From contig JBMYKD010000002.1 in NCBI GenBank assembly GCA_049595035.1, forward strand, positions 116,740-180,739: 64,000 bases of DNA, read 5' to 3'. The notes below the pieces were generated by a model. The model searched no databases and was not told the DNA's origin. It worked only from the letters and a program-made list of their open reading frames with translations. This DNA comes from UBA12202 sp049595035. GTDB lineage: Bacteria; Pseudomonadota; Alphaproteobacteria; Puniceispirillales; UBA1172. Positions 26,044 through 33,811 of this stretch are shown here, piece after piece (within the stretch, counting starts at the first letter, position 1; each line of letters opens with the position of its first letter). Made by a program: the position numbers and the translations under genes.

Positions 26044-27804
26044 CTAGGATTTTGCCTTATTCTGCATCACAATACTTTGTGGGTTCAAATTACCAATCCG
26101 TCCACTTTCGGTACCAGCCCCTTCATCAATGATGGCATTGACCAAAGTAGGCTTGCCAGATGCCAATGCTTCACGCACGGCGCGGCCAAGTTCATCAGGA
26201 TTGGTGACATAAACACCAACCCCGCCAAAAGCCTGCATCATCATATCGTAACGGGAATCCTTAACAAATACCGTTGGTGCCACATCATCGCCACCGGTCG
26301 GGTTTTTATCTGTTCCCCGATAGATGCCGTTGTTATTAAAGACAACAATACAGACAGGCAGGTTATATCGGCAAATCGTCTCAATTTCCATGCCAGAGAA
26401 ACCAAACGCACTATCACCTTCAATGGCTAGAACAGATTTACCAGTTTCTATTGCCGCGGCAATCGAAGCGCCCTGACCAATACCCATAATGCCCCAGGTG
26501 CCAACATCAATCCGGTGCCTTGGCTTATAGATATCAATAATGCTACGGGCAAAATCCAGCGTATTTGCGCCTTCGTTAACTAAAATGATATCAGGGTTAT
26601 CCTTAACAACCTGACGCAATGATCCAAGCGCCCCATGATAATCCATAGGCACGGCATTACTCATTAATTTAGAGGCCATTTTTTCCAGATTGACCGCTTT
26701 TTTGTCATTAATCATTCCCAGCCAGTCATCAGATGGTTTATTCCAGTTTGTTCCCATCTCTTCATCCATCAATTCAAGACATGAACCAATATCTCCAACT
26801 AGCGGTGCGGCAATTTCGACATTGCTATCCATTTCACGGGGCTCAATATCAATCTGGATGAATTTTTTTGCCCCCGGTGCCCCCCAGGCTTTACCCTTAC
26901 CATGGGACAATAGCCAGTTTAGCCTTGCACCAATAAGCATTACCACATCAGCCTCTTTCAGAACAAGCGACCGCGCCGCCGCCGCTGATTGGGGATGATC
27001 ATCAGGCAGTAATCCTTTGGCCATACTCATGGGCAGATACGGAACACCACTTTTTTCAACAAAGCGTTTCAACAGCTCATCTTCCTGTGCATATGCAGCA
27101 CCTTTACCTATGATCAATAAAGGTTTCTTTGCTTGTTTCAGCACATCAACCGCTCGCGTTATGGCCGCTGGTGATGGCAATTGGGCAGGCGCTGGATCAA
27201 TGACTTTAACCAGAGAAGCCTTACCCTTTTCCGCGTCCATCACTTGTGAGAATAATTGCGCCGGCAAATCAAGATAAACACCGCCCGGACGCCCGGAACA
27301 GGCGGCTCTGATAGCCCTTGCTATACCAATGCCAATATCTTCCGCATGAAGAATACGGAATGCCGCCTTGCAAAGCGGCTTGGCAATCGCTAACTGATCC
27401 ATTTCTTCATAATCACCCTGCTGAAGATCAACAATTTCACGCTCGGATGATCCGCTGATCAATATCATAGGAAAACAGTTTGTTGTCGCATTGGCCAGTG
27501 CTGTCAGGCCATTCAAAAACCCCGGCGCGGAAACAGTCAAGGCTACCCCCGGCTTTTTCGTCAGATAACCGGCAATGGACGCGGCATATCCGGCATGTTG
27601 TTCGTGACGGAAAGAAATCACGCGCATACCTTCCGCCTGAGCGATACGTCCAAGATCGGTGATCGGGATGCCGGGAACATTATATATCGTATTGATATCA
27701 TTTAGCTTTAGCGCATCAACAACAAGATGAAATCCATCAGTAAGTTGGGCTACATCGGTATCTGTATCCTGATTATCCTGTTTTGCAACGGTCTGATCAG
27801 ACAT
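26044..27804 (-). CDS. oxc: Oxalyl-CoA decarboxylase from internal start (alternative product)
   Basis: The ATG at 27804 is in frame with the 860-codon fusion and is preceded by AAGGAG (minus strand, complement of 27811-27816) with 6-base spacing, the best Shine-Dalgarno in this operon. It yields a 586-residue protein whose N-terminus, after a short polar stretch, begins LTDGFHLVVDALKLND, the normal start of Oxc. Thiamine pyrophosphate-dependent decarboxylation of oxalyl-CoA gives formyl-CoA and CO2. I infer that this free form is made beside or instead of the fusion. Proteomics would decide. Confidence 0.55.
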   Translation of the reverse strand: MSDQTVAKQDNQDTDTDVAQLTDGFHLVVDALKLNDINTIYNVPGIPITDLGRIAQAEGMRVISFRHEQHAGYAASIAGYLTKKPGVALTVSAPGFLNGLTALANATTNCFPMILISGSSEREIVDLQQGDYEEMDQLAIAKPLCKAAFRILHAEDIGIGIARAIRAACSGRPGGVYLDLPAQLFSQVMDAEKGKASLVKVIDPAPAQLPSPAAITRAVDVLKQAKKPLLIIGKGAAYAQEDELLKRFVEKSGVPYLPMSMAKGLLPDDHPQSAAAARSLVLKEADVVMLIGARLNWLLSHGKGKAWGAPGAKKFIQIDIEPREMDSNVEIAAPLVGDIGSCLELMDEEMGTNWNKPSDDWLGMINDKKAVNLEKMASKLMSNAVPMDYHGALGSLRQVVKDNPDIILVNEGANTLDFARSIIDIYKPRHRIDVGTWGIMGIGQGASIAAAIETGKSVLAIEGDSAFGFSGMEIETICRYNLPVCIVVFNNNGIYRGTDKNPTGGDDVAPTVFVKDSRYDMMMQAFGGVGVYVTNPDELGRAVREALASGKPTLVNAIIDEGAGTESGRIGNLNPQSIVMQNKAKS

Positions 27805-28626
27805 GGAAAGCTCCTTTTTTGTATCTTTATTTGCAGGTGTTATTAATTCGGGTTTGGATAACGACAAATCATCATCCGGCGTTTCAGCTTGAGATTCTGG
27901 TTTTTGAGCTTCTGCATTATTGCCGTCATCGCTATTGGAAAAAACCGTCCAGCGTGATCTGATATGATCATGCAGGCGCATGGTATGTTCACGCACAAGA
28001 TTGGCAGCGAGGTCTGCATCTCTGGCTTCGAGAGCATTAATAATCTCTAGGTGATCAGATAGTGATTTACTGGCACGGTCATCTTCATGGATAGCGCGTC
28101 TACGGATAGCCGCCATCTGCATGAATAGCTGATCTGTTGTGGTTTTCAGTAACGCACATCCGGATAATTCCAGTATCGTCTGATGAAAGGTGATATTGGC
28201 ATCAGAATATTCACTGATTGGGATGGAATCGCTTTCCCCGACAGCACCTTGTGCGAAACGCCGCAACAAAAGCAGATCATCATCACTGGCATGCTGGGTT
28301 ACCAATCTGGCGGCCATACTTTCCAGCGCGGCCCATGTGATCACCATTTCCAGAATTTCCGTCATGGATTTGCGGTGGATAAATACACCTTTGCGGGGAA
28401 TAATTTCAACCAGACCATCTTGTGCTAGGCGTGCCAGCACTTCACGAATCGGTGTGCGAGAAACCCCGAGCTGGGTGGCTAGCTGCCTTTCATCAAGGCG
28501 CAGATCTTCGTCGGAATCATAAATATCAACGCCGAGGATATAGTCACGAAGCACATCATAAAGGTGATCCTTTATGGTAAAGTCATTTGCTATTGGCTTA
28601 AGCTTCATATCGCTCAACGTTAACAT
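26044..28626 (-). CDS. oxc: GntR/FCD regulator fused in frame to oxalyl-CoA decarboxylase
   Basis: One uninterrupted 860-codon frame. Residues ~20-86 are a GntR winged helix (LATQLGVSRTPIREVLARL), ~90-225 an FCD ligand domain with metal-site residues Asp142, His148, His192 and His214. Residues ~230-274 are an acidic, flexible linker. Residues 275-860 are a complete oxalyl-CoA decarboxylase with FRHEQHAGYAASIAGYL (catalytic Glu), SGSSEREIVDLQQGDYEE and the TPP motif GDSAFGFS through NNNGIY (~737-766). Oxc enzymes are normally ~565-585 residues and stand alone. A strong ribosome site precedes Met275, so free enzyme may also be made. ATG 28626 follows a GGGGGG tract closely; ATG 28608 is an alternative. 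First gene of the oxc-frc-fhs operon. Confidence 0.9.
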   Translation of the reverse strand: MLTLSDMKLKPIANDFTIKDHLYDVLRDYILGVDIYDSDEDLRLDERQLATQLGVSRTPIREVLARLAQDGLVEIIPRKGVFIHRKSMTEILEMVITWAALESMAARLVTQHASDDDLLLLRRFAQGAVGESDSIPISEYSDANITFHQTILELSGCALLKTTTDQLFMQMAAIRRRAIHEDDRASKSLSDHLEIINALEARDADLAANLVREHTMRLHDHIRSRWTVFSNSDDGNNAEAQKPESQAETPDDDLSLSKPELITPANKDTKKELSMSDQTVAKQDNQDTDTDVAQLTDGFHLVVDALKLNDINTIYNVPGIPITDLGRIAQAEGMRVISFRHEQHAGYAASIAGYLTKKPGVALTVSAPGFLNGLTALANATTNCFPMILISGSSEREIVDLQQGDYEEMDQLAIAKPLCKAAFRILHAEDIGIGIARAIRAACSGRPGGVYLDLPAQLFSQVMDAEKGKASLVKVIDPAPAQLPSPAAITRAVDVLKQAKKPLLIIGKGAAYAQEDELLKRFVEKSGVPYLPMSMAKGLLPDDHPQSAAAARSLVLKEADVVMLIGARLNWLLSHGKGKAWGAPGAKKFIQIDIEPREMDSNVEIAAPLVGDIGSCLELMDEEMGTNWNKPSDDWLGMINDKKAVNLEKMASKLMSNAVPMDYHGALGSLRQVVKDNPDIILVNEGANTLDFARSIIDIYKPRHRIDVGTWGIMGIGQGASIAAAIETGKSVLAIEGDSAFGFSGMEIETICRYNLPVCIVVFNNNGIYRGTDKNPTGGDDVAPTVFVKDSRYDMMMQAFGGVGVYVTNPDELGRAVREALASGKPTLVNAIIDEGAGTESGRIGNLNPQSIVMQNKAKS

Positions 28627-28945
28627 TCCCCCCTTAGATCAGAATTTAATCTGATGATCTTGCTGGATATATATCAAGTCATTCAGACAATTCTTAACTC
28701 AACAAAAATACAATATACCAAAGAAACACTTCGTCAAGCCAGTCTTATAAATTTATACTTTTATTATATATTACAGTTATTTGGCCATTTTTATCATAAT
28801 TATTTAAAATAGCATGTCTGTTCCGGCTTGAAAAATCAGTCGGCTGGTATACCATAGCCATATCGTAAATATGGCAATGATTCCGGCGGTTTAATATCAC
28901 TTATTAAAACATCCGTTTCTACACAATCATATATAAGGAAAGTCG
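28627..28945. promoter_or_regulatory. Divergent promoter region between gntR-oxc and sucCD
   Basis: This 319-bp AT-rich region has no gene. It must drive gntR-oxc-frc-fhs leftward and sucCD rightward. Three inverted repeats stand out: ATCAGA(N6)TCTGAT at 28638-28655, just before the gntR start; the palindrome TGGTATACCA at 28845-28854; and GCCATAT(N5)ATATGGC at 28857-28875. A TTGAAA at 28828-28833 could be a -35 box for sucC, placing the TGGTATACCA palindrome on its -10 region. Confidence 0.6.
28845..28875. promoter_or_regulatory. Candidate GntR-type operator upstream of sucC
   Basis: TGGTATACCA (28845-28854) fits the t-GT-N-AC-a style half-site arrangement of FadR/FCD-type GntR regulators. 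A second inverted repeat, GCCATAT-cgtaa-ATATGGC, follows at 28857-28875. Being in front of the fused GntR regulator gene, it is a reasonable autoregulatory site. Binding is inferred only. Confidence 0.45.
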
Positions 28946-30142
28946 ATGAATATTCATGAATATCAAGCTAAGGCGATTTTAAAAAGCTATGGCGCACCTG
29001 TGGCGAACGGAGCGGTCATAACAGACGCCAGCCAGATTGATCATGCGATTGCATCCATGCCGGGGCCTGTCTGGGTGGTGAAAAGCCAGATACATGCTGG
29101 TGGCAGAGGTAAAGGCAAGTTCAAGGAACTACCAGCCGAGGCAAAAGGCGGTGTCAGGGTAAGTTTCTCGGCCGATGAAGCCAAAGCCAATGCGCGTGAA
29201 ATGTATGGCAAAACCCTTGTTACCGCGCAGACAGGGGAAAGCGGCAAGACCGTAAACAGGCTCTACATAGAAGACGGCGCCGATATTGATAAAGAACTCT
29301 ATCTTTCCATCCTTGTTGATCGCGCCATTGGCAAAGTCGCCTTTGTGGTATCCACCGAAGGCGGGATGGATATTGAAACAGTTGCCCATGATACACCTGA
29401 AAAAATCCACACAGTTGGTATTAATCATGGCACAGGCTGCACGGATCAGGATGCAGGAACACTTGCTGACGCCCTTGGTCTGGACGGCAAAGCCAGAGAA
29501 GAAGGCATGGCTTTATTCAAAACCCTTTATCAGGCATTTGTGGAAAAGGATATGAGTCTGCTGGAAATCAATCCGCTAATCGTCACAAAAGCGAATGAGA
29601 TTCAGGTGCTGGATGCGAAAGTATCCTTTGATAATAATGCTTTGTTTCGGCATCCTGATATTGTCGCTTTGCGGGATATCACGGAAGAAGACCCGAAAGA
29701 ACTAGAAGCTTCAAAACATGACCTAGCCTATATCGCTCTTGATGGTGATATCGGCTGTATGGTGAATGGTGCCGGACTTGCCATGGCAACGATGGATATC
29801 ATCAAGCTTTATGGCGCAGAACCAGCCAATTTTCTTGATGTCGGGGGCGGAGCCACAACGGAAAAAGTAACCGCCGCCTTCAAAATCATTACCGCTGATC
29901 CTAATGTTAAAGGGATTCTAGTTAATATTTTTGGCGGCATTATGCGATGCGACGTGATTGCGGAAGGTGTTGTTCAAGCCGCCAAGGATATCGCACTTCA
30001 TGTGCCTTTGGTGGTAAGACTGGAAGGCACAAAAGTGGCAGAAGGCAAAGCTATTCTTGAAGCAAGTGGACTTGATCTGATTGCCGCTGATGATCTGAAT
30101 GACGCCGCTGAAAAAATTGTTAAAGCGGTAAAAGGGAATTAG
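28946..30142 (+). CDS. sucC: Succinyl-CoA synthetase beta subunit
   Basis: ATP-grasp subunit of succinyl-CoA synthetase, 398 residues. It starts MNIHEYQAKAILKSYGAP and shows VVKSQIHAGGRGKGKFKE, LLEINPLIV (metal binding) and NIFGGIMRCD (CoA-ligase interface). AAGGA lies 7 bases before the ATG. sucD follows after 10 bp. In many alphaproteobacteria sucCD sits with mdh and sucAB; here it is divergent from the oxalate genes. This suggests it may serve to make succinyl-CoA as CoA donor for oxalate activation, or simply the TCA cycle. Confidence 0.95.
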   Translation: MNIHEYQAKAILKSYGAPVANGAVITDASQIDHAIASMPGPVWVVKSQIHAGGRGKGKFKELPAEAKGGVRVSFSADEAKANAREMYGKTLVTAQTGESGKTVNRLYIEDGADIDKELYLSILVDRAIGKVAFVVSTEGGMDIETVAHDTPEKIHTVGINHGTGCTDQDAGTLADALGLDGKAREEGMALFKTLYQAFVEKDMSLLEINPLIVTKANEIQVLDAKVSFDNNALFRHPDIVALRDITEEDPKELEASKHDLAYIALDGDIGCMVNGAGLAMATMDIIKLYGAEPANFLDVGGGATTEKVTAAFKIITADPNVKGILVNIFGGIMRCDVIAEGVVQAAKDIALHVPLVVRLEGTKVAEGKAILEASGLDLIAADDLNDAAEKIVKAVKGN

Positions 30143-30152
30143 GGGTACGATC

Positions 30153-31055
30153 ATGGCAATTTTAATCAACAAAGACACAAAAATCATTGTTCAGGGTCTT
30201 ACTGGCAAAACCGGCACCTTTCATACGGAACAGGCGTTAGCCTATCATAACACACAGATGATTGCTGGCACGCACCCGAAAAAAGCAGGTGAAGAATGGG
30301 TAAGTGAAACTGGCAAAACGCTTCCTATTTTCGGATCAGTGGCTGATGCAAAAAGCGCAACAGGCGCAAATGCCTCGGTGATATATGTTCCTCCAGCTGG
30401 TGCGGCAGATGCCATCATCGAAGCCATTGATGCCGGCATTGCGCTTATCACCTGTATTACCGAAGGTGTGCCAGTGCTTGATATGGTGCGGGTCAAAGAA
30501 CGCCTAGATGCATCTTCATCACGTCTGATCGGGCCAAATTGCCCCGGCCTGCTTACCCCCGGCGAATGCAAGATTGGTATCATGCCAAGCAGTATTTTCC
30601 GCCGTGGGTCTGTCGGGGTATTGTCACGTTCGGGCACCTTGACCTATGAAGCGGTTTATCAAACCAGTATGGCCGGACTAGGCCAATCGACAGCCGTAGG
30701 GATCGGTGGTGACCCTGTTAAGGGAACAGAGTTTATTGATGTGCTTGATATGTTTCTTGATGATGACGAAACCAAGTCCATCATCATGATCGGAGAAATT
30801 GGCGGTTCTGCCGAAGAAGAAGCTGCGGAATTCATTAAGGCAGAAGCAAAAAAAGGTCGCAAAAAGCCAATGGTAGGGTTTATTGCCGGCCGCACATCAC
30901 CACCCGGTCGGACAATGGGACATGCTGGTGCGGTCATTTCAGGAGGTAAAGGCGGTGCAGATGCCAAGATTGAAGCACTGGAACAGGCCGGCGTCAAGGT
31001 ATCCCCCTCACCTGCCAGTCTTGGTGATACACTGGTTTCTCTGCTAAATGGTTAG
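30153..31055 (+). CDS. sucD: Succinyl-CoA synthetase alpha subunit
   Basis: CoA-binding subunit that carries the phosphohistidine. The 300-residue protein has the CoA motif GLTGKTGTFHTEQAL near the start, IGPNCPGLLTPGECKIGIMP, and the active-site His in RTMGHAGAVISGGKG near residue 256. AGGGG lies 7 bases before the ATG. It ends 20 bp before a strong hairpin terminator. Confidence 0.96.
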   Translation: MAILINKDTKIIVQGLTGKTGTFHTEQALAYHNTQMIAGTHPKKAGEEWVSETGKTLPIFGSVADAKSATGANASVIYVPPAGAADAIIEAIDAGIALITCITEGVPVLDMVRVKERLDASSSRLIGPNCPGLLTPGECKIGIMPSSIFRRGSVGVLSRSGTLTYEAVYQTSMAGLGQSTAVGIGGDPVKGTEFIDVLDMFLDDDETKSIIMIGEIGGSAEEEAAEFIKAEAKKGRKKPMVGFIAGRTSPPGRTMGHAGAVISGGKGGADAKIEALEQAGVKVSPSPASLGDTLVSLLNG

Positions 31056-31074
31056 GGGTTCTGCCATCACAAAC

Positions 31075-31105
31075 AAAAAGAGCGCTCAAAAGCGCTCTTT
31101 TTTTA
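31075..31105. terminator. Bidirectional intrinsic terminator after sucD
   Basis: A 12-bp perfect stem (31075-31086 and 31091-31102) built around AGAGCGCT/AGCGCTCT with a 4-base loop is flanked by A residues on the left and a T run to 31104 on the right. It lies between convergent sucD and the panE2-like gene and can serve both. Confidence 0.9.
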
Positions 31106-31132
31106 TTCTCGTCATAAAAGCGTAAGAAAGAC

Positions 31133-32197
31133 TTACGCCGATTTAGCAGGCATATTTTCAGCGGCCTCATTTTTAGCAAGACGATCATCAACAATGGCCA
31201 CGATGGAATCAACCGTAGGATTGAACATATCCAGATGACGGCCGATGATTTGTATCATGCGGTCAACGCGTTCAACCTTTGTCGTGCCAGCATCAATGGC
31301 GCGCGCAACCGAGGACGGCTTTAACAGCTGTTTGGCGGCGGCGGCATATTTGGCAAAAGGAACCTGATCACTTTCATCAGCACCAAGTTTCTGTGCCAGA
31401 TGATCAACCCAGCGATACATCTGTTCAGCGGTATCGATATCACCATGAACAGCATCATGAATAGGCTGGATATCATCAGAACGGACACAACGATAATTAC
31501 CAGTCATCAGCATTGACCATTTGGCCATGGGCACAAATAGTGAGTTAAACACCCGCAACTTCACTGGCACATCCTTGCCATCAATGCGGACATTATCAAT
31601 ATCTTCGGCCAGTGTTTTCAGCATGGCATTATGTTCATCTGAAGCAAAGGTGCTGGCCTTGAAATTTGTTGGCAATCCGACATGAAGAACATTGCTGCCT
31701 TCTTCTGGTGGGCGGAATGCCTGCGGGTCAGGGCTACAAAGAGAGATCAGCCCCGGTTCAAAATTAGCCCAGACGCTGGCATCATCATAGCAGGATGAAA
31801 GATCAGCATCAGCAAGGGCAGGAATACGTTTCAGGAAAGCCAGCGGCGGCATATTCATGATAGATAGGCAGGGTTTTTTCGCATCTGCAATCCGTTTCAT
31901 CAAGCCGGCAACGGAAGGAGAGGCATATTGCGGTTCCTGCATAGCCAGACCGATCAGATCATATTGTTCTGGCTCAACCTGTTCAGGCGTCTTGGCATCA
32001 AGGGTACCAGGTTGATCCTTTGAAAGAATGGATCTATGCGTATCCTCATCCCGGAGCTTAATTCGCACCTCTGTGCCTTGCGTATTAATCAGCTGGGCAG
32101 AAGTCGAACGGCAAACCAGAGTCACATCATGGCCAGCCATAAGCAGTTTTGTTGAAAGTAGTGATCCGTAAGATGCACCGAGGATTAGAATTTTCAT
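31133..32197 (-). CDS. Ketopantoate reductase (PanE/ApbA) family protein, candidate oxalyl-CoA reductase
   Basis: NADP-type Rossmann protein of 354 residues beginning MKILILGASYGSLLSTKLLMAGHD, followed by a helical C-terminal domain with VKLRVFNSLFVPMAKWSM and the C-terminal PSSVARAIDAGTTKVERVD. It is longer than ordinary ketopantoate reductases (~300). In Methylobacterium extorquens AM1 a PanE-family protein, PanE2, is reported to reduce oxalyl-CoA toward glyoxylate in oxalate assimilation. The position here next to oxc/frc and its shared promoter motif with tctC support the same role, but substrate is not proven by sequence. AAGGAG lies 7 bases before the ATG at 32197; a GTG precedes it by one codon. 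Confidence 0.7.
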   Translation of the reverse strand: MKILILGASYGSLLSTKLLMAGHDVTLVCRSTSAQLINTQGTEVRIKLRDEDTHRSILSKDQPGTLDAKTPEQVEPEQYDLIGLAMQEPQYASPSVAGLMKRIADAKKPCLSIMNMPPLAFLKRIPALADADLSSCYDDASVWANFEPGLISLCSPDPQAFRPPEEGSNVLHVGLPTNFKASTFASDEHNAMLKTLAEDIDNVRIDGKDVPVKLRVFNSLFVPMAKWSMLMTGNYRCVRSDDIQPIHDAVHGDIDTAEQMYRWVDHLAQKLGADESDQVPFAKYAAAAKQLLKPSSVARAIDAGTTKVERVDRMIQIIGRHLDMFNPTVDSIVAIVDDRLAKNEAAENMPAKSA

Positions 32198-32257
32198 CAC
32201 AAGGCTCCTTTAATTACATAAATAGATTTAGGGGGAATGCCAATAAAGGAAAGGAAA

Positions 32258-32305
32258 AAAGTGATAATGTGAAAATTGTAAATTATTTACATAAACAATT
32301 TACAA
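32258..32305. promoter_or_regulatory. Conserved operator/promoter motif upstream of the panE2-like gene
   Basis: The stretch 32258-32291 is nearly the same as the tctC upstream motif at 21147-21179. TTGTAAATT (32276-32284) pairs as an inverted repeat with AATTTACAA (32297-32305), with a further TTTACA between them. It lies in the divergent region between the panE2-like gene and the XRE/ScfR-type regulator, a usual place for the operator of that regulator. Confidence 0.6.
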
Positions 32306-32318
32306 AATTAAGATCTAT

Positions 32319-32360
32319 ATGGTAACTTACTTTAATACATTGATATAATGAGGTTACCAT
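32319..32360 (+). promoter_or_regulatory. Inverted repeat overlapping the start of the XRE regulator gene
   Basis: ATGGTAAC (32319-32326) and GTTACCAT (32353-32360) form a perfect 8-bp inverted repeat 26 bases apart. The right arm covers the Shine-Dalgarno end and start codon of the regulator gene. A TATAAT (32344-32349) lies between the arms and could be a -10 box with a start very close to the ATG. DNA-level autoregulation or folding over the start codon are both possible. Confidence 0.35.
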
Positions 32361-33801
32361 GGACAAAATCCTTGCAGGCCACAAATTACGCCGCTTTCGG
32401 CAAGCCCTTGATCTATCGCAATCAGCCATGGCAGAAACGTTAGGGATCAGTCCATCCTATCTCAATCTACTAGAACATAATCAGCGCCCACTAACCGCCG
32501 CCATTCTGCTAAAAATCGGCAGCAGCTTCAACATTAATATCATGGAGTTTGCCGAAGACGATACCCAGACACTGGTTAACAATTTGTCAGAAATCTTCAC
32601 TGATCCTGTTATGTTTGAAGAACGCGTTACCCGCCGTGATTTGCAGGATATGGTAACAGCAAGCCCCAATGTATCACGGGCAATTATCAAGTTGTTTAAC
32701 GCCTATCGCAGTGTCCGGGATGAATTGGAAAATAACGCAGGCGCACAGGGCACTCCGCAAGTCCTCAGCAATTCGGTTGAACATGTCCGGCATATGCTGG
32801 AAAAGCACTATAATTATTTTGCCGCATTAGAAGATCAGGCCCTTGATCTCCGCAACGATATTCAAACACCCATTTCCGGCATAAGCCAGAAAAGCATGCC
32901 CCAAGATATCGATTTCAATGCCCTCATCAGATATATTCAGGACAAACAGAATATCACCGTTCGCGTGATGCCAACAGATGTCATGAATACCAATTTACGG
33001 CGATATGATCAGCATCGTCAGGAAATTCTAATCAGTGAAGTGTTAAGGCGGCCACAACGAATTTTCCATTTGCTGGTGCAATATGCCCTGATTGAACAAA
33101 ACCGGATTATCACCCCATTAATTAGCGAACCCGAAAAGCTCACCGAACAGACTATTTCTTTGATGCGTATCACCTTGGCAGGATATTTTGCCGCCGCCGT
33201 CATGATGCCTTATAGCCAGTTCCTGCAGGCGGCCAAATCCTTCCGTTATGATATCGATCTGCTTTCCCGCCGGTTCGGCGTTACGTTTGAACAGGCCTGT
33301 CACCGGCTAACAACATTAAATGCCCCGGATGAAAAAGGCATTCCCTTTGCGTTTGTCCGTATTGATGATGCAGGCAATATATCCAAGCGCATTTCAGCCG
33401 CCGGTATTAATTTTGCGCTCCATAGCGGCGCCTGCCCCAAATGGTCTGTTCATAGAAGCTTTCGTAATCCGGAAAAGACACTTGTTCAGGCCGCGGAATT
33501 ACCAAATGGCCAGCAGGTGCTTTCTATCGCCCGCGCTGTTCCCCCTTTGCTAACCATTTCTTCCTATCCAGCGCCTGAGTTTGCCATCGCTCTGGGCTGT
33601 GAATTGCATCATGCTGGTGATATTGTCTATGCTGACCAACTTGATACCGGAAAAACCAAACAGCTGGAAACGGTCGGGGTCAATTGTTCTGTCTGCGAAA
33701 GACTGGATTGCACCCAGCGGTCGCATCCCCCAATAGGATATGAGCTGCGTTTTGACAGCCACATGCGACGTGTCGGTCTATATGATCTGGACGCTAACTG
33801 A
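32359..33801 (+). CDS. XRE-family transcriptional regulator with C-terminal DUF2083-type domain (ScfR/RamB-like)
   Basis: 480-residue regulator. Residues ~6-60 form a Cro/C1 helix-turn-helix (RRFRQALDLSQSAMAETLGI, SYLNLLEHNQRPL). The middle region is related to the ImmA/IrrE metallopeptidase-like module but has no intact HExxH in its place (it reads FHLLVQYALIEQ). The C-terminus carries the short-chain acyl-CoA regulator domain with CSVCERLDCTQRSHPPIG, a Cys pattern that may bind metal. Relatives (RamB, ScfR-type) control acetate, propionate and glyoxylate metabolism and often sense acyl-CoAs. It is divergent from the panE2-like gene, so control of the oxalate genes is likely. GAGG lies 5 bases before the ATG. 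Confidence 0.87.
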   Translation: MDKILAGHKLRRFRQALDLSQSAMAETLGISPSYLNLLEHNQRPLTAAILLKIGSSFNINIMEFAEDDTQTLVNNLSEIFTDPVMFEERVTRRDLQDMVTASPNVSRAIIKLFNAYRSVRDELENNAGAQGTPQVLSNSVEHVRHMLEKHYNYFAALEDQALDLRNDIQTPISGISQKSMPQDIDFNALIRYIQDKQNITVRVMPTDVMNTNLRRYDQHRQEILISEVLRRPQRIFHLLVQYALIEQNRIITPLISEPEKLTEQTISLMRITLAGYFAAAVMMPYSQFLQAAKSFRYDIDLLSRRFGVTFEQACHRLTTLNAPDEKGIPFAFVRIDDAGNISKRISAAGINFALHSGACPKWSVHRSFRNPEKTLVQAAELPNGQQVLSIARAVPPLLTISSYPAPEFAIALGCELHHAGDIVYADQLDTGKTKQLETVGVNCSVCERLDCTQRSHPPIGYELRFDSHMRRVGLYDLDAN

Positions 33802-33811
33802 AAAACAGGAG

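Noticed and set aside
28946..31055. Malate thiokinase (MtkAB) of the serine cycle instead of SucCD
   Set aside because: Motifs and lengths fit normal succinyl-CoA synthetase, and no malyl-CoA lyase or other serine-cycle genes lie nearby.
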